NCBI RefSeq assembly: GCF_014164585.1
Contig: NZ_JACJFM010000040.1
Coordinates: 1-45,032 of the forward strand
Origin: Oceanospirillum sediminis
GTDB lineage: Bacteria; Pseudomonadota; Gammaproteobacteria; Pseudomonadales; Halomonadaceae
Length of the DNA: 45,032 bases
Reading direction: 5' to 3'
The notes under the pieces were generated by a model. It saw only the letters and a list, made by a program, of their open reading frames with translations, did no database searches and had not been told where the DNA came from. This document shows positions 7,694 through 17,050 of this stretch, piece by piece (the first letter of the stretch is position 1; each line of letters opens with the position of its first letter). Position numbers and translations under genes: made by a program.

Positions 7694-7837
7694 GCAGATA
7701 GCTTTTGTTCAGGTGTCTGATCATATGTATTAATTTATAAATCAAATTGATCAGGGTTAAATACAGTATCTGATCAGAGTCTTAACCATAATATCTGTTA
7801 TTGCTTTGACATTTTTTTGCTATGAATCTCAGCGTTC

Positions 7838-8728
7838 TCAACAGATCGTACTTAAATGGTCAGTCAGCCAATCGATAAATACTCTGGCTCGGGATGTCAG
7901 ATGCTTTGTTTTTGGATACAAAATAGAGATGGGCATAGGGCTAAGTTCAAAATTATTTAATAACTCGATTAAGTTTCCTTTTTTTATCTCAGATTCAAGG
8001 TGATATCTGGGAACCTGAATAATCCCCAGACTACCTAACGCTGCGGCGGTGTACATTTGTGCACTATTCACTGTAACCAATGACGACATAGACACATCGA
8101 TCTCACCAGCTGTTGTTCTGAATGAAAGTGTTGATGGCCGATGGCTGGTATCAAGGCCATATCCAACAGCAAAGTGCTTTTTAAGATCTTCAGGTTTTTC
8201 TGGTCGTCCGTACATTTGAAGGTATTCGGGGCTGGCCAGAGTAACTTGTTTCATTTCTGCGACTTTTCGGGCTATCAGTGTGGAATCTGGGAGAGGACCG
8301 GCCCGCAAGACACAATCTATACCTTCTTTCACCAGATCTGCATATCGATCATCTTCGAATATCTGAATATGAATATCAGGGTAGCGATTAATAAAGGTCT
8401 TCAGATAAGGCATCACAAAGTGACGGGTAAACGTACCTTGTACGTTAATAACCAGCATCCCTTTAGGTATGGTGTTTGAAAATAGGTGCTCAGCTTCATC
8501 TATTTCTGCAAGTAGCTTTAAACAGCGCTCATAGAAAATTTCACCCTCATTGGTCAGGTCAACTTGCCGGGTTGTTCGATTAAATAATTGTACCTTTAAT
8601 CTTTTCTCTAACTGTTTTACCTGATTTGTAACCGTCGCTCTGGGTAACAGCAGGTCATCAGCTGCTTTCGTAAAACTTTTGCGTTCAGCTACTCTGGCAA
8701 ATATTTGCATCTGTTTAACTCTGTCCAT
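7838..8728 (-). CDS. LysR-type transcriptional regulator
   Basis: A 296-residue LysR-type regulator. The helix-turn-helix is at residues about 16-45 (SFTKAADDLLLPRATVTNQVKQLE), followed by LFNRTTRQVDLTNEG. It belongs to the branch that often sits next to a short-chain dehydrogenase (the DmlR/CrgA-like group). The C-terminal effector domain is complete, ending in DWLTDHLS. It stands divergent from the dehydrogenase at 8843, with about 110 bp between the starts, so that gene is the likely target. The codons are AT-richer than those of the genes before and after. GCAGG lies just before the start. The effector is unknown. Confidence 0.9.
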   Translation of the reverse strand: MDRVKQMQIFARVAERKSFTKAADDLLLPRATVTNQVKQLEKRLKVQLFNRTTRQVDLTNEGEIFYERCLKLLAEIDEAEHLFSNTIPKGMLVINVQGTFTRHFVMPYLKTFINRYPDIHIQIFEDDRYADLVKEGIDCVLRAGPLPDSTLIARKVAEMKQVTLASPEYLQMYGRPEKPEDLKKHFAVGYGLDTSHRPSTLSFRTTAGEIDVSMSSLVTVNSAQMYTAAALGSLGIIQVPRYHLESEIKKGNLIELLNNFELSPMPISILYPKTKHLTSRARVFIDWLTDHLSTIC

Positions 8729-8842
8729 AGCCTGCTCATTGTTATCAAAAATGGAATAATCAAAACAGATATCAGATCATTATCAAAGATATTTCAGACT
8801 CTATACTGCTTTTCGTAATGAATTAGCGTATCGGAGAAGATG

Positions 8843-9574
8843 ATGAATAAGAGAGTTGCATTGGTTACAGGAGCTTCAAGGGGCATTGGAGCATGTATAG
8901 CAAAACGTCTTGCAAGAGATGGTTTTGATGTTGCTGTGAATTATTCTCGCAGTGAACAGAGTGCTCTTACCGTTGTACAGGAGATTATTCAGGATGGAGG
9001 GCAAGCCATAGCTATTCAGGCTGATGTCTCTGATACCGAATCAGTTCATCAGATGTTCAACGCAATAGAACGTAAAATGGGCACTGTTGATGTTGTTATT
9101 AATAATGCAGGGATAATGAAACTGGCGAAGTTAGCCGAAACGACTGATGAACACTTCGATTCCCATATTGATACCAATTTGAGAGGGACATTTAATACTT
9201 TGAGAGAGTCGGCTACCAGAATAAATAATGGTGGCAGAATTGTTAACCTCTCCACCAGTGTGGTTGGTCTGAAACTTGAGTCTTACAGTATCTATGCTGC
9301 TACTAAATCTGCAGTTGAAACTCTTTCTGCCATTTTTGCGAAAGAGTTAGCAGGACGGAATATTACAGTGAACTGTGTTGCACCGGGACCAACTGCTACT
9401 GATTTATTTCTGACAGGAAAGCCAAAGGCTGTTATTGAGAAACTTGCCTCTATGGCCCCGCTTAACCGGCTTGGAGAAACGGATGATATTTCAAGTGTTA
9501 TAGCATTTTTAACAAGTGAAGATGGCCGATGGATAAATGGTCAGACAATCAGGGCAAATGGAGGAATAATCTGA
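8843..9574 (+). CDS. Short-chain dehydrogenase/reductase (classical SDR)
   Basis: A 243-residue classical SDR with all core motifs: TGASRGIG (NADP/NAD-binding) near residue 9, the NNAG motif near 88, and YAATK with the catalytic Tyr and Lys near 151-155. GGAG lies 6 nt before the second ATG at 8843 and only 3 nt before the first (8840), so I favour 8843. The protein resembles 3-oxoacyl-ACP reductase-like enzymes, but the substrate cannot be deduced; with its LysR partner a role in handling a small carbonyl compound or alcohol is plausible. It is a single gene. Like its partner it looks AT-richer than the neighbourhood, which may mean recent acquisition. Confidence 0.88.
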   Translation: MNKRVALVTGASRGIGACIAKRLARDGFDVAVNYSRSEQSALTVVQEIIQDGGQAIAIQADVSDTESVHQMFNAIERKMGTVDVVINNAGIMKLAKLAETTDEHFDSHIDTNLRGTFNTLRESATRINNGGRIVNLSTSVVGLKLESYSIYAATKSAVETLSAIFAKELAGRNITVNCVAPGPTATDLFLTGKPKAVIEKLASMAPLNRLGETDDISSVIAFLTSEDGRWINGQTIRANGGII

Positions 9575-9735
9575 AATAACTAATTTAACCCTGACCAGAA
9601 AAGAGTAACTGTTATGTATAATATAAATAATGATATTACTGTGAATTCAGGCCAGAGCAGAACGGGCCTGTCGTTATTGGCAGACCCGAATGAGCTAAAA
9701 TAGTTACTTCTTATGTATTGCTGTACCTATAAAAC

Positions 9736-10794
9736 TCAAGGGCAGCTATCCAGTGCCAGGTAACGCTCTGCCTGACGGCAGGCACGGCGAATCAGATCCG
9801 GTGTCATCTCTTTTGCCGTTTCGGTTTCCTGGCGACTGCGAATCCAGCCCAGATAGGTAAATCCTCTCAGGGTTAAGAACAGCTCCAGGTGAGCCAGATC
9901 TTCCAGCTCAAGCGGTCGTTGCTCATGATACCCCCAGAGCAGTGCGGTTTTAGCGGTATCGTAACAGGGTTCTTCCTGAATAAAATACAGTGCTGTGGCC
10001 AGCTCGAACAGGTGCCAGCCAAATCCGGCATCATCAAAGTCCAGCAGCCGAATATTTTCACCGTCTGTCATCAGGTTTTCGGGCACAAAATCAGCATGGA
10101 TCAGGCCATAATTGAGTGGTGTTTTCTCAAGCTTTGCCAGTGCATCATGAGCTTTTTCCCGCGCCTGTTCTAATAGCTGCTGTTGTTCTGGTGTCAGGCT
10201 TTCCAGCTCCCAGAAACGCCCCCAGAAAGGGGTGTCTCCTACCAGGCCTTCAAGATCCCATGCATGACGTTTAAACCCGGTGGGTAAAGGCCATTCACTC
10301 GCCTGGTTATGCAGTAGGGCAGCGATAGTGCCAATCGCGTGGTAGATTTTAGCCACCTGAACCGGGTCATGGTTCAGACCCTGTTCTATCGAACCCAATG
10401 GCTGACCATCAACCCAGGCAAACAGATCAATCTGGCGAGCCTCTGGTATTTCGGGTACACGGACAGTAACCATCAGTTGCTGATCTGTTGTGGGTATCAC
10501 TTCTGGTATTTGTACGCCGCTATCAGCCAGGGCGGCCATCCACTGCAGTTCTGAACGTAAAGCATCATCATCGTGATAACCTGGTCGGTGAATGCGCAGG
10601 GCATAGCGCTCTCCGTTGCTGGCATGTACACTGAAGACTGCATTTTCCCGGTATTTGATCAGGCTGATGCTGTCAGCGCTTATCTGCCAGTGACTCAGAG
10701 CCTGGCGGGCCATCGCCGCCAGCCTCTGGCTCTGCTGATCTGGAGTCAGCTGATAAAAATCTGCTGATAGTTGCGCCGTGTTCAGTGAACTCAT
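9736..10794 (-). CDS. APH-family kinase, probable amino-alcohol or hydroxylysine kinase
   Basis: A 352-residue aminoglycoside-phosphotransferase-fold kinase. The catalytic loop reads HADFVPEN (H-x-D-x4-N), followed by the metal-binding LLDFDDAG. The start is the ATG at 10794, which overlaps the TGA of the upstream gene as ATGA and has GGAGG about 9 nt before it, so the two are translationally coupled. Together with the phospho-lyase-type aminotransferase upstream this matches the pairing seen for hydroxylysine kinase (HYKK) and ethanolamine-phosphate or phosphohydroxylysine phospho-lyase in animals. I infer that it phosphorylates an amino alcohol, giving the substrate of its partner. Alternatives are a homoserine- or choline-type kinase. 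Confidence 0.8.
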   Translation of the reverse strand: MSSLNTAQLSADFYQLTPDQQSQRLAAMARQALSHWQISADSISLIKYRENAVFSVHASNGERYALRIHRPGYHDDDALRSELQWMAALADSGVQIPEVIPTTDQQLMVTVRVPEIPEARQIDLFAWVDGQPLGSIEQGLNHDPVQVAKIYHAIGTIAALLHNQASEWPLPTGFKRHAWDLEGLVGDTPFWGRFWELESLTPEQQQLLEQAREKAHDALAKLEKTPLNYGLIHADFVPENLMTDGENIRLLDFDDAGFGWHLFELATALYFIQEEPCYDTAKTALLWGYHEQRPLELEDLAHLELFLTLRGFTYLGWIRSRQETETAKEMTPDLIRRACRQAERYLALDSCP

Positions 10795-12095
10795 CCCAGT
10801 GCCTCCAGCTGACAAACCTGTTGAAACACCCGGTCCAGAGTCTCCAGCAACAAGTCGGCATGTTCAGGCTGGAACGGCATTGGCGGGCGTAGCTTCAGAA
10901 TATTGTCGTAAATACCGATCCGGCTGATCAGTACACCTTGCTGCTTCATCAGGTTCATGATCTGTTCAGCCTGCTCTGGAGCGGGTGTTTTTTGCTGGCG
11001 ATCACTGACCAGTTCAACGGCAAAGAACATACCCAGGCTGCGAATATCACCAATCAGTTCATATTTGTGCTGCAGCTTTTTCAGCCCCCGGACAACGTAA
11101 TCTCCGGTGCTGATCGCGTTCTGTAAAAGCTGGTCCTGCTCCAGGCTATCCAGCACCGCCATGCCGACAGCTGCCGATACGGGATTACCACCAAAGGTAT
11201 TAAAGTACATGGCCTCTCGGGTGAATTCTTCGATCATATCCGGCCGGGCCACAACTCCGGCCAGAGGGTGGCCATTACCCATCGGCTTGCCCATAGTGAC
11301 AATATCTGGGGTGATATCATATTGTTGATGAGCCCAGAAGTGATGACCACTGCGACCAAACCCGGCCTGAACTTCATCTGCAATCAGTACACCGCCCGCC
11401 TGACGCACCATCGCTGTTGCTTTTTCCATAAAGCCTTTGGGCACATTCAGCAGGCCTTCATTGGCAAAATCAGGGCACACCAGCATCCCTGCCAGTTTGA
11501 TACCTTCCGCTTCAAATTCATCAATGGCCTGTTGCACCTGAGCGGCATACACATCAGCCAGATCATCCTGAGAGACGCCTGCCAGCCCCCGATAGCTATC
11601 TGGAATACTGAATACTTTCACCCGCTTACTGTTTTTCGCTTCAGGCATAAAGCCGGTGCCAATCTCAGCCACCGCTGAAGTGTTCCCATGATAAGCCGCC
11701 TCAGTCACAATCACGCCTTCACCACCGGTGCAATGACGAGCCATACGCAATGCCAGTTCATTAGCTTCACTGCCTGTACAGGTCAGCATCGCCATTGACA
11801 GACCTTCATCGAAGGTTGCTGTCAGACGCTCGATATACTGTACGACATTTTCATTCAGATAACGGGTATGAGTATTCAGAGTGGATGCCTGACGATGCAG
11901 GGCTTCGACTACTCGCGGGTTGCAGTGGCCCACATGAGGCACATTGTTGTACACATCCAGATAACGCTGCCCTTCATTGTCGAACAGCCAGACACCTTCT
12001 CCCCGTACCAGATGCAAAGGCTGCTTATAAAACAGAGGAGAACTGTGCCCCATAGTCTGGTAGCGACGCTGCAGTAAAGTGTGATTAACAGACAT
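10791..12095 (-). CDS. Class III aminotransferase-fold phospho-lyase (ETNPPL/PHYKPL-like)
   Basis: A 434-residue PLP enzyme of aminotransferase class III. The Schiff-base lysine is Lys270 (MGKPMGNGHP) and the cofactor Asp is Asp240 (ADEVQAGFGR). The N-terminal YLDVYNNVPHVGHCNP stretch is close to the YLDCINNVAHVGHCHP signature of human ethanolamine-phosphate phospho-lyase, which eliminates phosphate rather than transaminating. The kinase gene that overlaps its stop codon supports a phospho-lyase: kinase makes O-phosphoethanolamine or 5-phosphohydroxylysine, and this enzyme splits it to aldehyde, ammonia and phosphate. GGAG precedes the start by about 8 nt. A true omega-aminotransferase cannot be excluded. 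Confidence 0.85.
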   Translation of the reverse strand: MSVNHTLLQRRYQTMGHSSPLFYKQPLHLVRGEGVWLFDNEGQRYLDVYNNVPHVGHCNPRVVEALHRQASTLNTHTRYLNENVVQYIERLTATFDEGLSMAMLTCTGSEANELALRMARHCTGGEGVIVTEAAYHGNTSAVAEIGTGFMPEAKNSKRVKVFSIPDSYRGLAGVSQDDLADVYAAQVQQAIDEFEAEGIKLAGMLVCPDFANEGLLNVPKGFMEKATAMVRQAGGVLIADEVQAGFGRSGHHFWAHQQYDITPDIVTMGKPMGNGHPLAGVVARPDMIEEFTREAMYFNTFGGNPVSAAVGMAVLDSLEQDQLLQNAISTGDYVVRGLKKLQHKYELIGDIRSLGMFFAVELVSDRQQKTPAPEQAEQIMNLMKQQGVLISRIGIYDNILKLRPPMPFQPEHADLLLETLDRVFQQVCQLEALG

Positions 12096-12365
12096 CCGAT
12101 TACTCCGGAATTTCTTGTGGTTGTAAGATCTCTGCAGTATCAGGGGATGATCTTTTTTTTAAGATCCATCATAGGGTGGAGAATGTGATTTTATCCTGGG
12201 AAGTGTTTCTCTATGGTCATGATAGCTTTTTCCTGTGCAGAATACGGAGTGATACATCCTGCTTATTGGTTATTTCCCCTGGATAAGCTATACCAGTGCA
12301 AACAGTTAAGGCATTCAGTCCAGCATCTATCTATACTTCGGACAGATAGTTTCGTGTGATGTTTC

Positions 12366-13127
12366 ATGATACAGGTAATTGATTTGAAATTATGGCACTT
12401 GCCTTATCTGGCAGTGATAGCATTACTGTCCTCTTCAAAAGCCGTTGCAGAAGAGTATGTAATAGGAACAGACCCCTGGCCTCCGTTTACTATTTCAAAA
12501 GACGGTGAACTATCTGGTATTGATGTTGATCTGATCAGAGAAATTGAAAAACGCCTGCCTGATGTTACCTTTCGTTTTAAAGAGATCCCCTGGTCCAGAG
12601 CGTTGCATTACATGGCCAATGGCGGTATCGATGCGATTACTGGTCTGGCCAGACGGGAAGAGCGCGAACGTTATATTCTGTACACTGAACCACCTTATTA
12701 CTCTGATTGCTCGTCCCGGTTTTATATGCGTGCAGGTTTTGGAAAATACATTAAACAGTATGACGACCTGTATCAGTATGAAGTAGGCCATGTGGCTGAC
12801 TCTGCCTATTTTGCTGCCTTTGATAAAGATAAAGCACTGAATAAATACAGTGTTACTCATGAAGAGCAATTACTGAAAATGCTGAAGAATCGCCGTCTGG
12901 ATGTCATTATCGGGACCAGTTGTCAGGTAGATTATCATATTAAACTGAAAGGCCTGTCCGGGCGTTTTGAACAGGCTGAATATAAACCAGGTAATAATGT
13001 CGATCTGTATCTGGGGTTGTCCAGAAAATCTCCAATCACCCGGATTCAGCCGCAGTTAAATCAGGTGATTGAGCAATTAAAACGTGAAGGTGTGATACAA
13101 AAAATTGCGGATAAATATTTCAGATAA
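12366..13127 (+). CDS. Periplasmic solute-binding protein, family 3 type
   Basis: A 253-residue protein of the SBP_bac_3 type (amino-acid-binding proteins such as HisJ). Residues 1-28 form a signal peptide with cleavage likely after AVA. The mature part begins with the typical YVIGTDPWPPFTI and GIDVDLIREI segments. The end, EGVIQKIADKYF, is also typical. No permease or ATPase gene is adjacent, so it may serve a transporter encoded elsewhere or be one of the solitary binding proteins common in marine gammaproteobacteria. The start lacks a clear Shine-Dalgarno sequence. The ligand is unknown; aspects such as SRFYMRAG suggest a polar amino acid or a related compound. Confidence 0.85.
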   Translation: MIQVIDLKLWHLPYLAVIALLSSSKAVAEEYVIGTDPWPPFTISKDGELSGIDVDLIREIEKRLPDVTFRFKEIPWSRALHYMANGGIDAITGLARREERERYILYTEPPYYSDCSSRFYMRAGFGKYIKQYDDLYQYEVGHVADSAYFAAFDKDKALNKYSVTHEEQLLKMLKNRRLDVIIGTSCQVDYHIKLKGLSGRFEQAEYKPGNNVDLYLGLSRKSPITRIQPQLNQVIEQLKREGVIQKIADKYFR

Positions 13128-13319
13128 CCCTGTAAATTTTCTTTCGATCCAATAATTCTAACTGGTTTACTCGATCAATGGATTAGAATAAAGCCTCCCC
13201 ACCTGTATGCCGGTTCTGAGCCTGTACAAGCGGGAAGTCATCTTCAGAATCTGGTCAGAGAGCAATTCAGAAATTTATCACTGCCTTCTGGCCCAGGGTA
13301 GCCTTCATAGTGATCACCA

Positions 13320-13859
13320 TCATGACTGATATTCAGCAAATGCTTCATCTACTGGAGTATTTGCCAGGTGGTTGGTGTAATTGCTGATAGTTTTCTGGGC
13401 AATACCTAACAGAATCTCCAGCAATTGCTGGTTACCATAGCCTGCGTCATGAAATGCCTGCACTTCTTCCTGAGACAGCTTCCCTCTGTTACGTACTAAT
13501 GCCAGCGTCGTATTTCTGAGTGCGTCCAGTTTATTATCAGACAGCGGCTGACCGGTATGTAATGCATCAATAATGCTCTGATCTACTTTCATCATATGAG
13601 CAATCGCAGTATGAGCTGGCAGGCAATAATGACACTGGTTTTCGTAGTTAATGACTTGCCATACCACCGTCAGTTCATCATTGTTAAAGCTACTGCGCTG
13701 GAAAAGCGTATGCAGTGATTTGTAGGCCTCAAGTACCACTGGAGCTTCTGCCAGAACAGCATGCAGATTTGGAATCCAGCCAAAGCTTTTTTCCGATTGA
13801 ATCAGTTGGTCTTTTGAAGCATTCGGGGCTGTTTCAGGTGTGTGCAGATTAAAAGCCAT
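13320..13859 (-). CDS. AhpD/carboxymuconolactone decarboxylase-family protein
   Basis: A 179-residue helical protein of the CMD/AhpD superfamily. The redox motif is Cys-His-Tyr-Cys followed by Leu-Pro-Ala-His (CHYCLPAH), the CxxC-x3-H pattern of AhpD-like peroxidase and disulfide reductase proteins. It probably reduces peroxides or acts in electrophile detoxification. The gene is divergent from an AraC-family regulator with about 160 bp between them, so it is likely that regulator's target. AAGGA lies about 10 nt before the ATG. Family members are often called 'uncharacterized peroxidase-related'; the physiological electron donor cannot be predicted here. Confidence 0.85.
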   Translation of the reverse strand: MAFNLHTPETAPNASKDQLIQSEKSFGWIPNLHAVLAEAPVVLEAYKSLHTLFQRSSFNNDELTVVWQVINYENQCHYCLPAHTAIAHMMKVDQSIIDALHTGQPLSDNKLDALRNTTLALVRNRGKLSQEEVQAFHDAGYGNQQLLEILLGIAQKTISNYTNHLANTPVDEAFAEYQS

Positions 13860-14023
13860 AACAGTGTTTCCTTTAAAAAATTATTGTGAGCAATTGTGCT
13901 ATGGCTTCACTTTAGTCGCTTTGATCTGTACGATGAATGATTTTAAATTCAATTTAAATGCTCATAAGTTCGGTTTTTGATGAGTTCATAAAACTGATCA
14001 GCGTATTTTGAAGCGGTGAAAAG

Positions 14024-14905
14024 ATGTCATCACTACTGGATATTATTGAACTGATTAAACTGAATGTAGTGGTTTATCACAATGCCAGAGTCTGTGGTAA
14101 CTGGGTGATACAGGAGCACTCGGACTATAAAACCTGTTTCCATATGGCCACTCAGGGGTGCTGTGAACTGGAGGTACCCGGACACGGACGCTGGCATCTG
14201 GCTGAAGGGGATCTGGTGATCTTTCCCAGAGAATTACCACATACTATTAAACCATCTGTTTCCATGACCGGAGAGCAAGAACATCTGTTGATTGCCGATG
14301 CTCAGGATAGACCCGGTACCAGTATGCTGTGTGGTGAAGTACAGTTTCTGCATCAGGGCTATCAGTCATTACTGGATGCTCTGCCTGAAGTGCTGGTCAT
14401 TCAGCGTGATGATTCCACACCCTGGTTATGTAGTCTGTTGAATCTGCTGACGATGGAAAGTCTGGTCAGCCGTACGCCAACTAATGTCATTATTAACCGG
14501 CAGTGTGAACTCTTGTTTGCATATGCACTGCGGCACTTTATTCATCAGGACGAAATAAAAGAAGGTATACTTGCACTGTTTTCTCACCAGCAGATTGCCA
14601 GAGTCATTGAAGCGATCCATCGGGCACCGGAGAAAAACTGGCAATTAAGCGAAATGGCCGTTCTGGCTGGTATGTCCCGTACCCGTTTTGCTCAGACATT
14701 TAAAAAGATCAGCCACTGGACACCGATGCAATATCTGACCTGGTGGCGTATGCAATTAGCCTGGTCCCTGTTGTATGCCGGTGATAGTGTTGCGGTTGTA
14801 GCCGAGAGCGTTGGCTATCAATCTGAAGCGGCTTTCTCCAGAGTCTTCAGTAAAAGCTTTGGAGAAAGTGCCGGAGCGGTCAGACGTTCTGGCATAAGAG
14901 GCTGA
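14024..14905 (+). CDS. AraC-family transcriptional regulator with cupin sensor domain
   Basis: A 293-residue regulator. The N-terminal half (residues about 15-100) is a cupin-like AraC_binding domain (HGRWHLAEGDLVIFPRELPH). The C-terminal 100 residues hold the two helix-turn-helices of AraC proteins, including MAVLAGMSRTRFAQTFKK and VAVVAESVGYQSEAAFSRVFSK. The cupin_6 subgroup with this layout often sits divergent from an oxidoreductase or AhpD-like gene, as here. GGTGA lies 5 nt before the ATG. It probably activates the AhpD-family gene in response to an electrophile or aromatic compound, but the ligand is unknown. Confidence 0.9.
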   Translation: MSSLLDIIELIKLNVVVYHNARVCGNWVIQEHSDYKTCFHMATQGCCELEVPGHGRWHLAEGDLVIFPRELPHTIKPSVSMTGEQEHLLIADAQDRPGTSMLCGEVQFLHQGYQSLLDALPEVLVIQRDDSTPWLCSLLNLLTMESLVSRTPTNVIINRQCELLFAYALRHFIHQDEIKEGILALFSHQQIARVIEAIHRAPEKNWQLSEMAVLAGMSRTRFAQTFKKISHWTPMQYLTWWRMQLAWSLLYAGDSVAVVAESVGYQSEAAFSRVFSKSFGESAGAVRRSGIRG

Positions 14906-15092
14906 CAGGCAGAGTTACCTGGCCATCTGCGAAGCATAAGCGCTACAGGAATTTTTCGCCTGCAGCGACAACACAAATGCCATCTCAACTTTCAGACCAG
15001 CGTTTACTCGGATTAATACGATGAATTTTCATAACTAACCGCCTTTTGTAGCGCAATAAACAGTGAGTAAACGACGGCTAGTGTACTCCTTA

Positions 15093-15788
15093 TCAGCCTG
15101 GGTGCAACTTGATAAAAGACAGCGCCTGGCTGACAGACGTCAGATCATCCAGCCTTTCCGGATTGCTGGTACGGTTGCCGACCAGTACAAAGTTATACCC
15201 TAACTGACGACAGGACACCTTGTCCCATTCCGCATCACCAAAGTAAGTGACAGTATTATCCAGCGATACTCCGGCTTTCTGTCTGGCCAGTTTCATGATT
15301 TCAGTTCTGGCGTAATGATCGTTAGATGATGCGATAGGAATATCGGCAGTATCAATCCCGGCTGATTCCAGCTTTAGCTGAGCTGTTTCCAGCCAGCCAC
15401 CGGTAGCGATGGATAACGTCACAGCATCAAGATTTTTCAGTTCACGAATAAAACGGGCGGCTCCCATAATCTCTTTCAGCGGATGCTTTTGCAGATACGC
15501 TTTTATCCGCCGAACAAAGGCCTGACGGACCTGATGATGAATATCATCTCTGTTGGCCATTAAGCCGGTCAGTCTCAGGTGGTGATCCAGGATACCGGCA
15601 TCGGTGATATGAACATAGTTATCCCAGTCAGGATCAACCGGGGCTTTAAGCACTTCAGACACGGCTCCGATAAAACAGGTTGCATCCATTTTGCAGGACT
15701 GTACCAGGGTGCCATCAACATCAAACATTATATGGTGCACATTCACTCCCCAGGGACTGGCTATCGGTATCAGTTCTCTGTATTTCAT
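15093..15788 (-). CDS. HAD-superfamily phosphatase
   Basis: A 231-residue haloacid-dehalogenase-fold hydrolase. Motif I is MFDVDGTLVQS (nucleophile Asp23, general acid Asp25), motif II the Thr in SIATGGW, and motif IV GDAEWD. A helical cap lies between motifs I and II, the C1-cap type of phosphoglycolate and beta-phosphoglucomutase-like enzymes. The nucleotide or sugar phosphate it acts on is not evident. The first 20 residues before the core are an unusual extension; an internal ATG at 15728 would give a protein starting with the motif, but with no better ribosome-binding site. The gene is divergent from an EamA exporter. Confidence 0.82.
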   Translation of the reverse strand: MKYRELIPIASPWGVNVHHIMFDVDGTLVQSCKMDATCFIGAVSEVLKAPVDPDWDNYVHITDAGILDHHLRLTGLMANRDDIHHQVRQAFVRRIKAYLQKHPLKEIMGAARFIRELKNLDAVTLSIATGGWLETAQLKLESAGIDTADIPIASSNDHYARTEIMKLARQKAGVSLDNTVTYFGDAEWDKVSCRQLGYNFVLVGNRTSNPERLDDLTSVSQALSFIKLHPG

Positions 15789-16031
15789 TGTGGATAACAG
15801 GTGTTAGTCATTCTGATCGATCAATCCCGGTCAACATTCAGGAAAACACAGAGCAGTGCAGCAATGCACGGGGAAATACAAAGTGATACTTCCCTGATTG
15901 TGTTGTTAGCGCTGATTCTCTGTCTTCCCTTTTCATGGGGCATGTTATCCCGCTCCGAATCAGTTATCCTCTGGTTTCTTATCTGTGCCTTATTTTGGAT
16001 GTTTTTTAAAAATTTACAGGATAATAAAACT

Positions 16032-16904
16032 ATGGAACAGAACCGTAAGTGGTTACTGGTACCGATGATTCTGACCGGAATGGCATTAATTCCTGTTGGT
16101 GATTCTGCTGGAAAGTTACTGACTGAAGCCGGTTTGTCACCCATCTTTGTCGCCTGGAGCCGCTTGTTAGTGGGCTTTATCTGTATTTTGCCATTCAGTG
16201 GTATCAAAGCATCAGAAGTGAAAAGCCTTCTGGACTGGCGTCTGTTGTTCCGGGCAGGACTGTTTACCGGTGCCATCTTCTGTATGATCACTGCATTGAA
16301 AACAGAATCCATAGCCAATGTGTTTGGTATCTTTTTTATCGGTCCGATTATCGCTTACTTCCTGTCGGCACTGGTGCTGAAAGAGCAGATCACAACGCTC
16401 AGATCGATTCTGCTGATGATTGGTTTTCTGGGCGTGCTACTGGTGGTCAAACCTGGTTTTGGTGTCAGCTCTGGCCTGCTCTTTGCGCTGATCGCTGGCA
16501 CTCTGTATGGCTGTATGCTGGTTGCTAATCGCTGGTTATCGGCTTTCTTCCGTCCCCGGTTGATCCTGCTATCGACACTACTGGCCGGAGGTGTAGCGCT
16601 GACGCCTATAGGTATAGAGACACTGCCTGAAAGTGTTGATGGCTGGCTGGTTGCTATGGTGCTGATCAGCTCCATAGCATCTGCGTTAGGTAACCTGATT
16701 ATTATTGAAGCAAACCGCCGCCTGGATGCTAACGTCGTTGCACCTTTTGTTTATTCCCAGCTGGTCGCTGCCGCTATTCTGGGTGTAGTGCTGTTTAATG
16801 ACTGGCCGGATGTTTACAGTCTGATCGGTCTGGTGATTATCTTCAGTTCGGGCATTCTGTCTTTTGTGCTGGCCAATCGAAAAAAAGCCAGACAAACCGC
16901 CTGA
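16032..16904 (+). CDS. EamA-family (DMT superfamily) membrane transporter
   Basis: A 290-residue protein with about ten transmembrane helices in two EamA repeats, typical of drug/metabolite exporters. The start is uncertain. The ATG at 16032, with AGGA 10 nt before it, gives the standard family length. The frame stays open upstream to 15801, and the stretch from an ATG at 15864 would add 56 residues with two more hydrophobic segments. I keep the family-length start. The substrate is unknown; members export amino acids, purines or cofactors. It is divergent from a HAD phosphatase and is followed by a good terminator at 16921-16957. Confidence 0.85.
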   Translation: MEQNRKWLLVPMILTGMALIPVGDSAGKLLTEAGLSPIFVAWSRLLVGFICILPFSGIKASEVKSLLDWRLLFRAGLFTGAIFCMITALKTESIANVFGIFFIGPIIAYFLSALVLKEQITTLRSILLMIGFLGVLLVVKPGFGVSSGLLFALIAGTLYGCMLVANRWLSAFFRPRLILLSTLLAGGVALTPIGIETLPESVDGWLVAMVLISSIASALGNLIIIEANRRLDANVVAPFVYSQLVAAAILGVVLFNDWPDVYSLIGLVIIFSSGILSFVLANRKKARQTA

Positions 16905-16920
16905 CTTATCAATAAAGAGT

Positions 16921-16957
16921 CGGGAAGCCTGTTTGAACAGGTATTTCCCGTTTCTTC
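16921..16957 (+). terminator. Rho-independent terminator of the EamA gene
   Basis: A long imperfect hairpin: CGGGAA and CCTGTT on the left pair with AACAGG and TTCCCG on the right, around a 2-nt loop and followed by TTTCTTC. It begins 17 bp past the transporter stop codon. Confidence 0.7.
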
Positions 16958-17050
16958 GGGGCACTTCTGCGATACTAAACGAGGATGAGTACGTAATAAC
17001 CGGGCATGGCTTTACCTCTCTGAATAATCAAGCATCAGAAGATCTGTTGT

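Noticed and set aside
9663-9688. Hairpin between the dehydrogenase and kinase genes
   Set aside because: The stem has a mismatch and no T-run on either strand; too weak to call a terminator.
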